Of a stretch of 64,000 nt of DNA, positions 25,522 through 35,365 are shown one piece after another. Numbering within the stretch: the first letter of the stretch is position 1; each line of letters opens with the position of its first letter. Under the pieces are notes generated by a model, which saw only the letters and a list, made by a program, of their open reading frames with translations, searched no databases and was not told the DNA's origin. Source of the DNA: Flavobacterium bernardetii. GTDB lineage: Bacteria; Bacteroidota; Bacteroidia; Flavobacteriales; Flavobacteriaceae. Both the position numbers and the translations under genes were made by a program. The DNA lies in contig NZ_JAANOQ010000004.1 of NCBI RefSeq assembly GCF_011305415.1, forward strand, positions 124,001 through 188,000, in the 5' to 3' direction.

Positions 25522-27723
25522 ATGTCAAAATCTAAAATTGAATCTAAAATAAATGAATTGTTAGCTTTAGCTCATGAAGTTAGAATTAATGATTTATCTA
25601 AAAGTATTGAACTTGGAGAAGAAGCCTTACAAATAAGTAGACAAGAAAACCTAATACCTTTAGTAGCTAAATGTTTAAGCCAGCTTTCTTTATACTGTAT
25701 GATAACTGGTAAAATTGAAAAATCTACATCTTATTCAAATGAAGCATTAATTTACTACGAATCTTTAGGTGATGAAATGGGTGTAGCTAATGTAAAATAT
25801 ACCATAGCAGGAGTATATTACAAAACGAATAACTATCATCTGGGATTAATTTACTTTGTTGACGCTCTGAAAATTTTTAAAAAATATGATGATTATTTTA
25901 ATCAATCAAGAGCAGAAAAATCTATTGGAACCATCTATGAGTACATTGGTGATGAAGTGAATGCCTATAGCTTTTATAAAAGAGCCGTCAGAAATGCAAA
26001 ATTAATAAATGATAAAAATTTAGAATCCAATGTTTATAATAACCTCTCAGGTTTATTGTTAAAAGCAAAAAGATATAAATTTGCTATGGATTTAATTGAA
26101 AGATCTATCGCTTTTAAAATTGAATCAAATGATGTAAGAGGTTCTGCTTTTGCCTATTATGGAAAGGGCAAAGTATATCTAAAGTTAAATGATTTTGAAA
26201 ATGCCTTTTATTATTTAAACCTTGCTTTGGAAATCCATGAAAAAATGGGTGATGTTATGGGTGTTTCAATGGTTTGTAATAAAATGGGACAACTTTATTA
26301 TGATAATGATGATTATGATAATGCGCTTTTTTATGCAAATAAAGGATTGAAAATTGCAAAGTTTCAGAATATAACAATGATAAATATTAAGTTGTATAAA
26401 TTGTTTTATCTGATTAATAAAAAATTGAATAATTCCGCTTTAGCTTTAGAATATTTAGAACTTTTCGATGAAGAAAAAGCAGGCGTGCTAAATTCTCAAA
26501 CTATAAATGTTATTGAAAATTATGACTTGCTTTTAAAAATGAAAAAATTAGAGCAAGATGCCCAGTTGGAGAAAGAACGTCAAGAAATTTTAAATAAAAA
26601 AAATGAAGATGAATTAAATGCCATGCGTTCTCGACAGGATTTTTTGTCGGTTATGAGTCACGAAATTCGTACACCATTAAATGCCATAACCACTATTATC
26701 CCTTTACTAAACGAACAAGTTTCCGAAGAAGGCCAATCCTTAATTGAAAATTTAAAATTTGCTTCAAACAATTTAATTAATATAGTTAATGATGTTTTAA
26801 ATTTTTCAAAATTAGATTCTGATAAAGAAAAATTATTATTTACACCTGTTTCTATTCCAAAAACAACTGCCAGTATTGTAAATATTTATAATAAAGTTGC
26901 TGTTGATAAAGGAATCTCCTTGTTACTGAATATTGATGTTGAGCTTAAAACTAATTATCTTTTAGACGAAACAAAATATACACAAGTGCTGAATAATTTA
27001 ATTAGTAATGCTATTAAATTCACAGATAGAGGTAGTGTGAAATTAAATATTTCGAAAATTAAATCAGATGAAAAATTTGATTACCTTTTATTTGAAATTA
27101 TTGATACAGGAGAAGGTATTAAACGTGAAAATTTAAAAGAAATTTTTGTTAGTTTTTCACAAATTAAACCAGTTTTAACTAGAAAGCAAGGTGGTACTGG
27201 ATTAGGTTTAGCTATTGTAAAAAAAATATTGGAATTATTAAATAGTGAAATTAAAGTGAAGAGTCAAATTGGGATTGGATCAACTTTTTTCTTTAAATTA
27301 AAACTAGAAAGAACGGATTTAATACTACCAAGCTCAGAGCAAGATTTTACCAAACTAATTAACAAAGTGGTGTTGTTAGTTGAAGACACAGCTATAAATG
27401 CCATGTTAATGAAAAAATTATTGCAAAAATGGGGTGTTTTAGTGGATCATGTAGAAAATGGAAAACTAGCAGTTGACGCCGTTAAATTGAAAAAATATGA
27501 TATTATTTTAATGGACATCCATATGCCCGAAATGAACGGATATGAAGCAACTAAAATAATAAAAACAACTGAAAACACGAATTCTAAAACACCAATATTA
27601 GCCTTAACTGCAGATACTTTAACGAAAGCAGAACAAGATAATGTTACCTATTTTAATGGGGTTCTTTGGAAACCTTTTGAAATTGATAAGCTTTATAATG
27701 CCTTAAATAGAGAATTAATTTAG
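25522..27723 (+). CDS. Soluble TPR hybrid sensor histidine kinase
   Basis: 733-residue one-piece signalling protein. The N-terminal region (about 1-330) holds roughly six tetratricopeptide repeats (for example ALIYYESLGDEMGVANVKY). A coiled coil (about 335-370) leads to HisKA with phospho-His380 in SVMSHEIRTPLNA. HATPase_c follows with N box NLISNAIKFTD, G1 DTGEGI and G2 GGTGLGLAI. The C-terminal receiver has phospho-Asp665 in LMDIHMPEMNG and Lys in WKPFE. No signal peptide or membrane helix is present, so it senses a cytosolic cue, perhaps a peptide or protein bound by the TPRs. No cognate DNA-binding regulator is adjacent. Confidence 0.94.
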   Translation: MSKSKIESKINELLALAHEVRINDLSKSIELGEEALQISRQENLIPLVAKCLSQLSLYCMITGKIEKSTSYSNEALIYYESLGDEMGVANVKYTIAGVYYKTNNYHLGLIYFVDALKIFKKYDDYFNQSRAEKSIGTIYEYIGDEVNAYSFYKRAVRNAKLINDKNLESNVYNNLSGLLLKAKRYKFAMDLIERSIAFKIESNDVRGSAFAYYGKGKVYLKLNDFENAFYYLNLALEIHEKMGDVMGVSMVCNKMGQLYYDNDDYDNALFYANKGLKIAKFQNITMINIKLYKLFYLINKKLNNSALALEYLELFDEEKAGVLNSQTINVIENYDLLLKMKKLEQDAQLEKERQEILNKKNEDELNAMRSRQDFLSVMSHEIRTPLNAITTIIPLLNEQVSEEGQSLIENLKFASNNLINIVNDVLNFSKLDSDKEKLLFTPVSIPKTTASIVNIYNKVAVDKGISLLLNIDVELKTNYLLDETKYTQVLNNLISNAIKFTDRGSVKLNISKIKSDEKFDYLLFEIIDTGEGIKRENLKEIFVSFSQIKPVLTRKQGGTGLGLAIVKKILELLNSEIKVKSQIGIGSTFFFKLKLERTDLILPSSEQDFTKLINKVVLLVEDTAINAMLMKKLLQKWGVLVDHVENGKLAVDAVKLKKYDIILMDIHMPEMNGYEATKIIKTTENTNSKTPILALTADTLTKAEQDNVTYFNGVLWKPFEIDKLYNALNRELI

Positions 27724-27724
27724 A

Positions 27725-28888
27725 TTAAAATAATCCTTCTAAATTTTTGTTTGAAATGCCGATTTGTGTTGGATTAAAATTAAGTTTAGATGCTAAAATT
27801 GAGGCATAAACACTTCTGAAATCAATTTCATGTTTTAAATCGCCATTATCTAAATCTGATAAATTTGGATTTTTACCTAAAACCTGACCTTTATTGTTTC
27901 CACCAATTATAAACATAGGCGCTGCTGTTCCATGATCTGTTCCGTTTCCGTTATCTTTTACGCGTCTACCAAATTCTGAAAATACAACTATTGTTACATT
28001 TTGTAACACGTTGACTTGTTTCAAATCAGAATAAAAACTAAAAACAGCATCGTTTAATTCCGTTAATTTATTTTTATGAATCGCTAATTGATTGTCATGT
28101 GTGTCAAATCCGTTCAAAGAAGTATAATATACTTTTGAGTTTAAATTCCCTTTTACTAATCGGGCAATCCATTCTAAATTTTTTCCTAAACCTGATTTTG
28201 GATAGGAGATTTCTGATTTAGAATTTACCAAAGCTTTTTGAATTTCTGTCGCACCTTCAGAAACAGAATTGGCAATTTTTCGCACAAAATCTAATTGCGG
28301 ATTATTGGAAAGTTTTACCGTTTCTGTTTCCGCATTTGATTTGAATTTATTCGGATCTTTTACGGTAATGAAGTTAGGTTCAATGCCTTTTAACGCCAAA
28401 TTGTCAATGCTGTCTAAATTAATTCCTGCAATTGGATTGTGTTCTTTGCATTGTAAATCTAAATATCTTCCCAGCCAACCTTCATTCATATATTTATTGG
28501 AATCTGAAGCCGTTTGCCAAATTTCCTGACTTCTAAAATGCGAACGATTCGGTTCCGGATAACCTACATTTTGAAGTACAGCTAAATGTCCGTTTTGTTG
28601 TATATTGGCAAAGTCTTTTAGGGCCGGATGAAAGGCCATTCCTTTGTATTTTCCAACAACTTCATTTTTAGATAACGCTATTTTTGGTCGTAATGCATAA
28701 TACAAATCATTATCAAATGGGATGAACGTATTTAAACCATCATTTCCACCATTTAATTGAATAAAAACCACACATTGCTCGCCAGTAATTATTGAATTAC
28801 TAGTTCCATACGCGTGTAAAAACTCAGGTAACACCAACAAACCGCCAGTGAAAGTTCCTGTTAACGATAAAAAATTTCTTCTGTTCAT
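27725..28888 (-). CDS. DUF1501 family exported protein
   Basis: 387-residue member of the DUF1501 (sulfatase/phosphatase-like fold) family. The N-terminus MNRRNFLSLTGTFTGGLLVLP is a twin-arginine-like export signal. Hallmarks are VVFIQLNGGNDGLNTFIPF, the central HFRSQEIWQTA, SLNGFDTHDNQ, and VFSEFGRRVKDNGNGTDHG with the conserved Asp-His pair. Family function is unproven. It is paired, with 5 bp between them, with the DUF1800 gene upstream, a conserved pair across Bacteroidota and Planctomycetes. Confidence 0.93.
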   Translation of the reverse strand: MNRRNFLSLTGTFTGGLLVLPEFLHAYGTSNSIITGEQCVVFIQLNGGNDGLNTFIPFDNDLYYALRPKIALSKNEVVGKYKGMAFHPALKDFANIQQNGHLAVLQNVGYPEPNRSHFRSQEIWQTASDSNKYMNEGWLGRYLDLQCKEHNPIAGINLDSIDNLALKGIEPNFITVKDPNKFKSNAETETVKLSNNPQLDFVRKIANSVSEGATEIQKALVNSKSEISYPKSGLGKNLEWIARLVKGNLNSKVYYTSLNGFDTHDNQLAIHKNKLTELNDAVFSFYSDLKQVNVLQNVTIVVFSEFGRRVKDNGNGTDHGTAAPMFIIGGNNKGQVLGKNPNLSDLDNGDLKHEIDFRSVYASILASKLNFNPTQIGISNKNLEGLF

Positions 28889-28893
28889 AGTCG

Positions 28894-30279
28894 TTAAATT
28901 AGTTGGTATTCTGGAGTTTTTGTAATGTAATTGAACAAACGTAAAACAGCTTTTTCCGCATTTTCATTCGACGCATCAAAATCGTATTTTAAAACTTGTT
29001 CCATATCTTTTTGTAGTTCTTCATTATTTTGAAATACCAATCGTTCTGTTAATTCGGAAATAATTTGTTTGTTGCTTCCTTTTTTAAAATCGATTCCCAC
29101 TTTTATAGTTTTAATCATTTCTGAAGTTGCCATATCATTTCCTTTAAGCACTTTTCGGTTTAACATTCTTCCGTTACATAAAAAATCGGAGGCATTATGT
29201 CGTTGCAAAAATAATTGTGAAGTTAACCAGTTATTGCCACCATCCCAACCTTTTACATTGGGTTGATTGAATAAATCCATGCCTTGTTGCGTCAAAAATA
29301 AAGCTAAAACTTCTGTATTGATTTCAGTTATTTTCAATTCATTGGTCAATTGTAAAATATACACTAATGGATCTTTGATTTTACTTCCAGCAGTTTCTTT
29401 TGGATATTCTTCTGTGAAAATTTTCAGTAATAAAGGTTCTATTTCAAAATTTACTTTTCGAAAATAATCGCCATAATAAGTTACTAATTCTTCTTTCGGA
29501 TTGTCGTAAATGAACCATTTTAGTATTTTTTTGGTAATTAAATACGGAATGGCTTTTTGTTCGAAAATAATATCTACTAAATCGTCCACTTTAAATTTAC
29601 CAGTTTTCCCTAAATAAGTAATCGTATCGTTGTCTTCAAAAAAACTTCGGTATTGCCCTTCAGTTTCTCCTAATCCTAAACCTGCTAAAGCTTTGGCACC
29701 ATTTTTAATATCGTTTTCTGTGTAATTGCCAATTCCTAAAGTGAAAAGTTCCAATAATTCCCGACTTAAATTTTCATTGATTTTGTCTTTACGATTATCA
29801 ACATTATCTAAATACCGAACCATGGCATTGGTTTTCAGAATTTTCTTGGTTAATTCTTTGTAATTTCCGAAAGCATTTTCTCTTAAGATTTGATTGTGTT
29901 GATATATCCAATAATTTACTTTTACTTTCTGAACGGTAGAAACAAAATGATTGTGCCAAAAACAAGTCATTTTTTCTCTTAAAGGAAATTCGGAAACGAT
30001 CATTTTATCTAACCACCAAGCTTTCATTTCTAAACTAGAAAGAAATTGTTTCTTTACAAGTTGTTTTTGTTCTTCAGAAGTGGCTCCTTTTATTTGTTGT
30101 CTAATTTCTTTTAATTCGGCTAATGATTTTGGATCATCTTTCAAAAAGGAAGGCATATTTTTTTCAAAAGAAGCTTTGATAGAATTTTTTATAAATACTT
30201 CAATTCCGCTTTTTTCTATTTGAAGCGCTTCTTTTCCAGAAAAGCCTAATCGTAACGACCAAAGATTTGAATTTCGCAT
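28894..30279 (-). CDS. DUF1800 family protein
   Basis: 461 residues. Recognised from the DUF1800 pattern: REKMTCFWHNHFVSTVQKV near residue 105, NLSRELLELFTLGIGNYTENDI, the central AKALAGLGL and FEDNDTITYLGKTGKF, and the late LFNQPNVKGWDGGNNWL. The protein lacks a clear signal peptide, unlike its DUF1501 partner, which is usual in this pair. It is the upstream gene of the pair. The function is unknown; co-conservation suggests the two act together in the envelope. Confidence 0.92.
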   Translation of the reverse strand: MRNSNLWSLRLGFSGKEALQIEKSGIEVFIKNSIKASFEKNMPSFLKDDPKSLAELKEIRQQIKGATSEEQKQLVKKQFLSSLEMKAWWLDKMIVSEFPLREKMTCFWHNHFVSTVQKVKVNYWIYQHNQILRENAFGNYKELTKKILKTNAMVRYLDNVDNRKDKINENLSRELLELFTLGIGNYTENDIKNGAKALAGLGLGETEGQYRSFFEDNDTITYLGKTGKFKVDDLVDIIFEQKAIPYLITKKILKWFIYDNPKEELVTYYGDYFRKVNFEIEPLLLKIFTEEYPKETAGSKIKDPLVYILQLTNELKITEINTEVLALFLTQQGMDLFNQPNVKGWDGGNNWLTSQLFLQRHNASDFLCNGRMLNRKVLKGNDMATSEMIKTIKVGIDFKKGSNKQIISELTERLVFQNNEELQKDMEQVLKYDFDASNENAEKAVLRLFNYITKTPEYQLI

Positions 30280-30336
30280 AAGTTTCTGAATTTATATAAA
30301 TTAGACACGAAAAACAGGTGAAGGTTTAATCAAGAT

Positions 30337-30732
30337 TCAATTTTCTTCCATTAAGTCTTTTAAATGAACGCGTAAAGCATTTACTGAAATGCTAATTTCC
30401 CAGAATGAAATACCTAATGAAATAAGTAACGATAATAAACTCACTCCAAAAATATAAATCCCAAACGTTTCATAGTTTAAGAACAGTAAAAACATGGCAA
30501 AAACAGAAAGGAATAAACACATTACGCCGAAAAGTTGCATTAAACGTATCAGTGTAATTCGTTGGTTTAAGTTTTTTATTTCTATTAAGATGGATTTGTT
30601 TTGTTCTTGATCGTAATTCTTTTTTAAACTTCTCACAATTTGTGCAATGGTTAAAAAACGATTGGTGTAGGCTAATAAAATTAACGAAGTAGCAGAGAAT
30701 AAGAGGGCAGGAGTTTCAATGGATAGATTCAT
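30337..30732 (-). CDS. DUF2721 family membrane protein
   Basis: 131 residues with three hydrophobic segments (about 5-25, 62-85, 90-112). The N-terminus ETPALLFSATSLILLAYTNRFLTIAQIVRSL and the following charged linker are the DUF2721 signature. No known enzyme motif. It is upstream of the DUF1800/DUF1501 pair on the same strand but 57 bp away, and divergent from the TonB-dependent receptor gene. The function is unknown. Confidence 0.85.
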   Translation of the reverse strand: MNLSIETPALLFSATSLILLAYTNRFLTIAQIVRSLKKNYDQEQNKSILIEIKNLNQRITLIRLMQLFGVMCLFLSVFAMFLLFLNYETFGIYIFGVSLLSLLISLGISFWEISISVNALRVHLKDLMEEN

Positions 30733-30862
30733 TTTGTTTGAATTTAGTGGTGCAGAATTATAATGTTTAAAGATAATTGTTTTTAACGGAACTTTATTGT
30801 AACTTTTTTAAGAAATTTTGTACTAACAGAGTAATTCAATTTTAGGTTTTTATTTAATATTT

Positions 30863-33001
30863 ATGAAAAAATTAGTTCAAGTTTTCTTATTCTCCTTGTG
30901 TTTGGCCTCTTTTGTACAAGCGCAAGATTCCACAAAAGTTAAAAATGAAAAAGCGCAAGCAGAAATTCAAAAAGATAATCAGATTGAAGAAGTCAAAATT
31001 GTCAAGCAAAATAAGGCAATCGAACACAAACCTGACCGAACTATTTTTAATATTTCAAATCAGTCACACCTAAATTCTGGAACTTTGATGGAAACCATCA
31101 AACAATTGCCAGGATTAATTGCCTCTGATGTTGCCGGAATGATGTATCAAGGTAAGCAGTTAGAAGTGTTTTTAGATGGTCGTCCCTTAAATATTTCAAG
31201 TAACGAATTGAATTCTTTTTTAGAAGGAATGCCTGCCAATTCTGTCGAAAGAATTGAAGTAATCACGCAGCCGGGAGCCGAATTTCCAGCGACTTCTGGT
31301 GGTGCGATTCTGAATATAATCACCAATAAAAACGCAAAAAAATATTTAAGTGCCACTTATACCAGCAGTTCTGCTTTTAATACATTTGATAAAACAAGAT
31401 ATAGAACTTACAACAGTGTGTTGTTAAATGCGAAAAACAAATACTTTGGTTGGCAATTAAATTTCGGACAAAATTATAGAGAAAATGCGCTTTGGACAGC
31501 GTTTTTAAACACCAATAATAAGGATATTTTATCAAAAACGGAAAGTGATAGAATTAATAGAAGTCAGTATTTAAAATCAGGTTTAACTTTTGATATTAAT
31601 AAAAAAGACAGATTATTATTAAATTACGATGTCAATTATGCAAATAACAATAGTGAAACAGAAAGTTCCGGAGTAGGATTTACCACATTTGATAAAGGAA
31701 AATCGCATAATACAAGACAAGATGCCACAATAACATATCAGAAAAGATTTGATAATAAAAGTCAGAAACTAGATTTTGTTTTCAATTACAACAACAATAA
31801 AAACGATTTTAATTTGTCCTCGAATGTTTTAGGAAATACTGTTTTAGATAACTATTCGGATCAAAATTATTATAACGGAAAGTTCGATTATTCCCAAGGA
31901 TTAAAAATCTTAGATGAAGGAAAAGTGAGTTTTGGTGCTTTGTACGAGAAATTACTTTTTGAAGCTAGGAACTTTAATACTACAAATTTAGAATACGAAA
32001 GAGTAACTGCTGCCACTTATTTAGAATTGCAAGCTAAGTACAATAAGTTCGATTTTATTTTAGGTTCACGAGCGGAAAATTATGAAATTGGAGGTAAAAC
32101 ACCAACTGCAGATTTAATACCATTCGAACAATTTAGATGGTTTCCGAACGCAACAGTTCAGTATAATATAACGCCACAGATTTTCTTTAATATGAATTAT
32201 AATAAGAAAATTACCTTGCCGTCAACTTCGGCTTTAAATCCAAACAATACCACATATCAAAATCAAAATATCAGCACGGTTGGTAATCCAAATTTACAAC
32301 CAACCATATTTAATAATTTTGAAGTCAAACTAAGCGCCTTTGATTACGCATATCTTGGTTATAGTTTAAGTAGCTCAAAAAATCAAGTTGTTCAGCAAGT
32401 GAGTTTGAATGGCAACTTGGTAGAAAACAGTAGTTTTAATGTTTCGGAAGTTAAAATTCATAATTTTACTTTTGCTTTTCCATTACCATATATGCTTTTT
32501 TCAAAGGGATTGAAAGAAACTATGAAATTTGATGTGAATCCAGATACACTTAATTTTATCTATTTTTATACCGGTTATCAATTGCATCAAATTCCGAATT
32601 TAGATACGAAAGGTTTTTGGAATTTCAACTTAATGTCGCAAATTTTATTGCCTAAAAAGATAAAGTTTGTAACGGAGTTTGGACTGATTACTTCAGGTGG
32701 AAATTATTTTTATTTTGTGGCAGATAAGCCTTTTAATAACTTTGTAGATGTGACTTTTAGCAAGAAATTCTTAAAAGATCAATTGACAGTTTCCATTTTT
32801 GGAGATGATATTTTTAATATGAACAGAAGTTATTTCCGACCAATTAATGAACCTTTATTGTCTTACAGTAAAAATGACACACGTAGATTTGGATTCACCA
32901 TTAACTACAAATTGCCAACAAAAAACAAAGCAGCAAAAGTAGATCAAAACATGCTAAAAGATGAGAAAAAAGAAGAAGGCGGAACTGTTATAGGGAATTA
33001 A
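30863..33001 (+). CDS. TonB-dependent outer-membrane receptor 1
   Basis: 712 residues with a signal peptide (ending SFVQAQ). A plug domain (about 55-155) contains LMETIKQLPGL, QLEVFLDGRPL and VERIEVITQPGAEFPATSGGAILNI (two motifs). A long beta-barrel rich in Asn/Lys/Tyr (about 165-700) follows and ends with NYKLPTKNKAA. It belongs to the outer membrane beta-barrel family with plug (PF14905-like). Unlike the receptor at 47.3 kb it has no N-terminal carboxypeptidase-like domain. The ligand is unknown and no SusD-like partner is adjacent. A very strong bidirectional terminator follows the stop by 3 bp. Confidence 0.9.
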   Translation: MKKLVQVFLFSLCLASFVQAQDSTKVKNEKAQAEIQKDNQIEEVKIVKQNKAIEHKPDRTIFNISNQSHLNSGTLMETIKQLPGLIASDVAGMMYQGKQLEVFLDGRPLNISSNELNSFLEGMPANSVERIEVITQPGAEFPATSGGAILNIITNKNAKKYLSATYTSSSAFNTFDKTRYRTYNSVLLNAKNKYFGWQLNFGQNYRENALWTAFLNTNNKDILSKTESDRINRSQYLKSGLTFDINKKDRLLLNYDVNYANNNSETESSGVGFTTFDKGKSHNTRQDATITYQKRFDNKSQKLDFVFNYNNNKNDFNLSSNVLGNTVLDNYSDQNYYNGKFDYSQGLKILDEGKVSFGALYEKLLFEARNFNTTNLEYERVTAATYLELQAKYNKFDFILGSRAENYEIGGKTPTADLIPFEQFRWFPNATVQYNITPQIFFNMNYNKKITLPSTSALNPNNTTYQNQNISTVGNPNLQPTIFNNFEVKLSAFDYAYLGYSLSSSKNQVVQQVSLNGNLVENSSFNVSEVKIHNFTFAFPLPYMLFSKGLKETMKFDVNPDTLNFIYFYTGYQLHQIPNLDTKGFWNFNLMSQILLPKKIKFVTEFGLITSGGNYFYFVADKPFNNFVDVTFSKKFLKDQLTVSIFGDDIFNMNRSYFRPINEPLLSYSKNDTRRFGFTINYKLPTKNKAAKVDQNMLKDEKKEEGGTVIGN

Positions 33002-33003
33002 AA

Positions 33004-33040
33004 AAAAAAGCCATTTGTTGTAATAACAAATGGCTTTTTT
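33004..33040 (+). terminator. Bidirectional terminator between convergent genes
   Basis: 16-bp stem (33004-33019 with 33025-33040) with GCCATTTGTT core, T-run on the plus strand and A-run giving a U-tract on the minus strand. It serves both the receptor gene and the convergent lipoprotein gene. Confidence 0.9.
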
Positions 33041-33063
33041 AAATATACACAACTAATGAACTT

Positions 33064-33894
33064 TTATAAATTCACATTATAAGTTTGTCCGTTAGGATTA
33101 TGATAATAAGTTGCTAAATTATCACAGTTATTGTTTCCGTAATCTAAAACACCGTCTAAAACAGTTCCTTGTAAATTCAATTTACCTTGAGAAATGTAAT
33201 TACAAGCATATTTTTTGATTAAAGGTTCCACAATTGTAGATGTTAAAGTAGAACCGTTTGGTCTGTTTACAGTATGTGTACCTGAAATGACTTCGTAAAT
33301 ATTGTCACCTAATAATAGAGTAGAAACACCAGCAGTTTGTTTGACTGTTCTTGTACCAGAATGTGTAAATACGGCTCCGTTTGGTAAAGTAATTTTTCCA
33401 TTCGTCAAGGTTCTTGTCCATTGAGGAATAGCAACATTTGTAGTTTCATTCGTATAAACAACTGTTCCTTCAATTTTTCTTAAATTCACATAATAATTAC
33501 TTCTTTCAATGGTCATTGTTGAACCATTAGTCATCACATAACCAGAAAGTGTAATGGTTAATATCCCTGAACGAGTAATACCATTTTGAGTACAACCAGT
33601 TCCGAAATCTACCGTAAAAATTTTAGGAAAAACACCAGGTGTTGTATTGTTTACGGTTACTGTGGCACAAGCTGGAACAACGCTAGCTTCATTTGTAGTC
33701 TTGCTAGAATAACTAGAATTGTTACTTGCGATATCAATTCCTGAGTTAAAATCTAATTCACTTGTGAAATCTGCTGTCATATTTGCGCCAACCATTTCAC
33801 TGTCAACATTTTCTGTAGATTTGTCATCTTCTTTCGTACATGAAATAAAAGAGACAAGAACTAATGCGAAAAAATACATTTTTAAGTTTTTCAT
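33064..33894 (-). CDS. Hypothetical lipoprotein, beta-rich
   Basis: 276 residues; lipobox VSFISCTKE gives a lipid-anchored protein. After an acidic linker the body is Thr/Asn/Gly-rich beta sequence (TVDFGTGCTQNGITRSGIL, LPNGAVFTHSGTRTVKQ) with repeated PNG turns and six cysteines, of which two are near the C-terminus (YACNYI, NNNCDNL). I do not recognise a named family with certainty; similar lipoproteins are common in Flavobacteria. It lies 55 bp downstream of the SGNH-like gene and ends at the shared terminator. Confidence 0.7.
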   Translation of the reverse strand: MKNLKMYFFALVLVSFISCTKEDDKSTENVDSEMVGANMTADFTSELDFNSGIDIASNNSSYSSKTTNEASVVPACATVTVNNTTPGVFPKIFTVDFGTGCTQNGITRSGILTITLSGYVMTNGSTMTIERSNYYVNLRKIEGTVVYTNETTNVAIPQWTRTLTNGKITLPNGAVFTHSGTRTVKQTAGVSTLLLGDNIYEVISGTHTVNRPNGSTLTSTIVEPLIKKYACNYISQGKLNLQGTVLDGVLDYGNNNCDNLATYYHNPNGQTYNVNL

Positions 33895-33949
33895 AGTATT
33901 GGTTTTAAAGGGTTTAATAATAAGACAAGTAAAATCAGAAAAGGTTTAA

Positions 33950-34849
33950 TCAATTTATTACATTATTTAAAAATAAAGATAATTTTTGTGCGCCAATTTC
34001 ATTTAAATGATCAGCATCATGAAAATCTTCATCAGTAAATTTGTTAGAATTTAATAAATTTATGTACTTGCAATTTGAATTATCTTTCACTATTTCTGAA
34101 ATGGTTTTAGTCGTTTTTTCTAACTGAATTTTATTTAAGTTTTGGTAATATGACTTATGAGTTGGTGTTGTTATGAAAACAATATTAATGTTGTTTTTTT
34201 TGCATAATGTGATAATTTCACGCAACGATTTCAAATTTTCATCATATAAATCAAAGTTTTTTGCCGTATGTTTTTTCGCAGTGAGTAATCCTTTAAAAGT
34301 TTTTCTGTCTTCTGAGTTGAAATTTGTTCCCCAACCTAAATCGGATGAGGTGATGAAAGATTTATTTAAAGCATAATGTTTAACCACTTTTTTTACATTC
34401 AATTTAATGTCGTTACTCAAAGATTCAAAATTATCAGTGAAGTGGTATTTGTTTTCGAAACCATAATATAAGATGTAATTTTTAATTCGCCATTTTTCTA
34501 CATCAGTTTCTAGAGTTTCAAACATACTAAAATAGGAAATTGGAAGAATTACGGTTTTTAGATTTTTAAGTCTGGATTGGTAAGAATTTAAAAAATCATT
34601 ATCTAAATCTAAAGTTTGTGAAACATAAGCGGCATTAAAGGTTTTTTTAGAAAAATATGCTGGATTGACGCCATAAAAAGTATGTGAACTTCCTAAAATT
34701 AAGGTATTGATTTCAGAGGCATTTTGGTCTAAATATTCTTTTTTTAATTGATAATCGTTAGGGATTTTACGAAGAGCAATTTCTAAAACCAAAAAGAAAA
34801 AGAGAATTGGAAAAATAATTTTTGATAAATGAAATAGGAATTTTTTCAT
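33950..34849 (-). CDS. SGNH-like membrane-anchored protein
   Basis: 299 residues with one N-terminal membrane helix (about 8-25) and an extracytoplasmic domain. The block I serine is in LILGSSHTFYG (GSSH in place of GDSx), and the C-terminal DxxH is DADHLNEIGAQ, matching an SGNH esterase or DltD/AlgX-like acetyl-handling protein. Blocks III and IV are not clear. It may act on a surface polysaccharide, but no polymer genes are adjacent. It is 3 bp downstream of the GNAT gene in a four-gene operon (YdeI-like, PD40, GNAT, this gene). Confidence 0.72.
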   Translation of the reverse strand: MKKFLFHLSKIIFPILFFFLVLEIALRKIPNDYQLKKEYLDQNASEINTLILGSSHTFYGVNPAYFSKKTFNAAYVSQTLDLDNDFLNSYQSRLKNLKTVILPISYFSMFETLETDVEKWRIKNYILYYGFENKYHFTDNFESLSNDIKLNVKKVVKHYALNKSFITSSDLGWGTNFNSEDRKTFKGLLTAKKHTAKNFDLYDENLKSLREIITLCKKNNINIVFITTPTHKSYYQNLNKIQLEKTTKTISEIVKDNSNCKYINLLNSNKFTDEDFHDADHLNEIGAQKLSLFLNNVIN

Positions 34850-34852
34850 TTT

Positions 34853-35365
34853 TTATTTCCAATTTTCTTTAGTTAGAGTATATGTTATGTGTGTTCTACC
34901 ATTTTCTTCAACTAAGAAAGTTTCAGTATGTAAGGCGCCTAATTTCTCAACTGCTTTTTGCGAACGAAAATTCGTATCTCCAACATGGAAAATAATTTTC
35001 TCAACAAATTGAAAAGCATAATTAATCATCAAATTTTTTAAAGCACGATTATAAGGTGTTGCCCAATATTTTCTGGAGATAAAAGTATAGCCAATTGCGA
35101 CTGATTTTTCAGCTTCATTAAGATCGTAAAAACGAGTAGAACCAATTGCTTTTTCCGTTTTTACATCAATAATTTTGAAAGCACTTTTTGATTCTATTGC
35201 GTTTTTGAAGAAATCTTGAAAAACCTCTTTTTTATAACGGTCTTTTTCAGGATGTTGTTCCCAAAGTAATTCGTCAGAAGCTATGGCGAATAATTCTCCA
35301 AAATCAGCTTCTATTAACGGTATAATTTGTAGCAATTCGTTTGCTATTGTAGGTTGAAGATTCAT
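34853..35365 (-). CDS. GNAT family N-acetyltransferase
   Basis: 170-residue acetyltransferase of the RimJ/RimL type. Acetyl-CoA-binding motif A is represented by IFHVGDTNFRSQKAVEKLGA (Q/RxxGxG is replaced by the N-x-R-S-x-x-A-x-x-x-L-G-A version), preceded by VAIGYTFISRKYWATPYN. Substrate unknown. Its ATG overlaps the stop of the PD40 gene by one base (TAATG), so it is translationally coupled. Confidence 0.9.
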   Translation of the reverse strand: MNLQPTIANELLQIIPLIEADFGELFAIASDELLWEQHPEKDRYKKEVFQDFFKNAIESKSAFKIIDVKTEKAIGSTRFYDLNEAEKSVAIGYTFISRKYWATPYNRALKNLMINYAFQFVEKIIFHVGDTNFRSQKAVEKLGALHTETFLVEENGRTHITYTLTKENWK

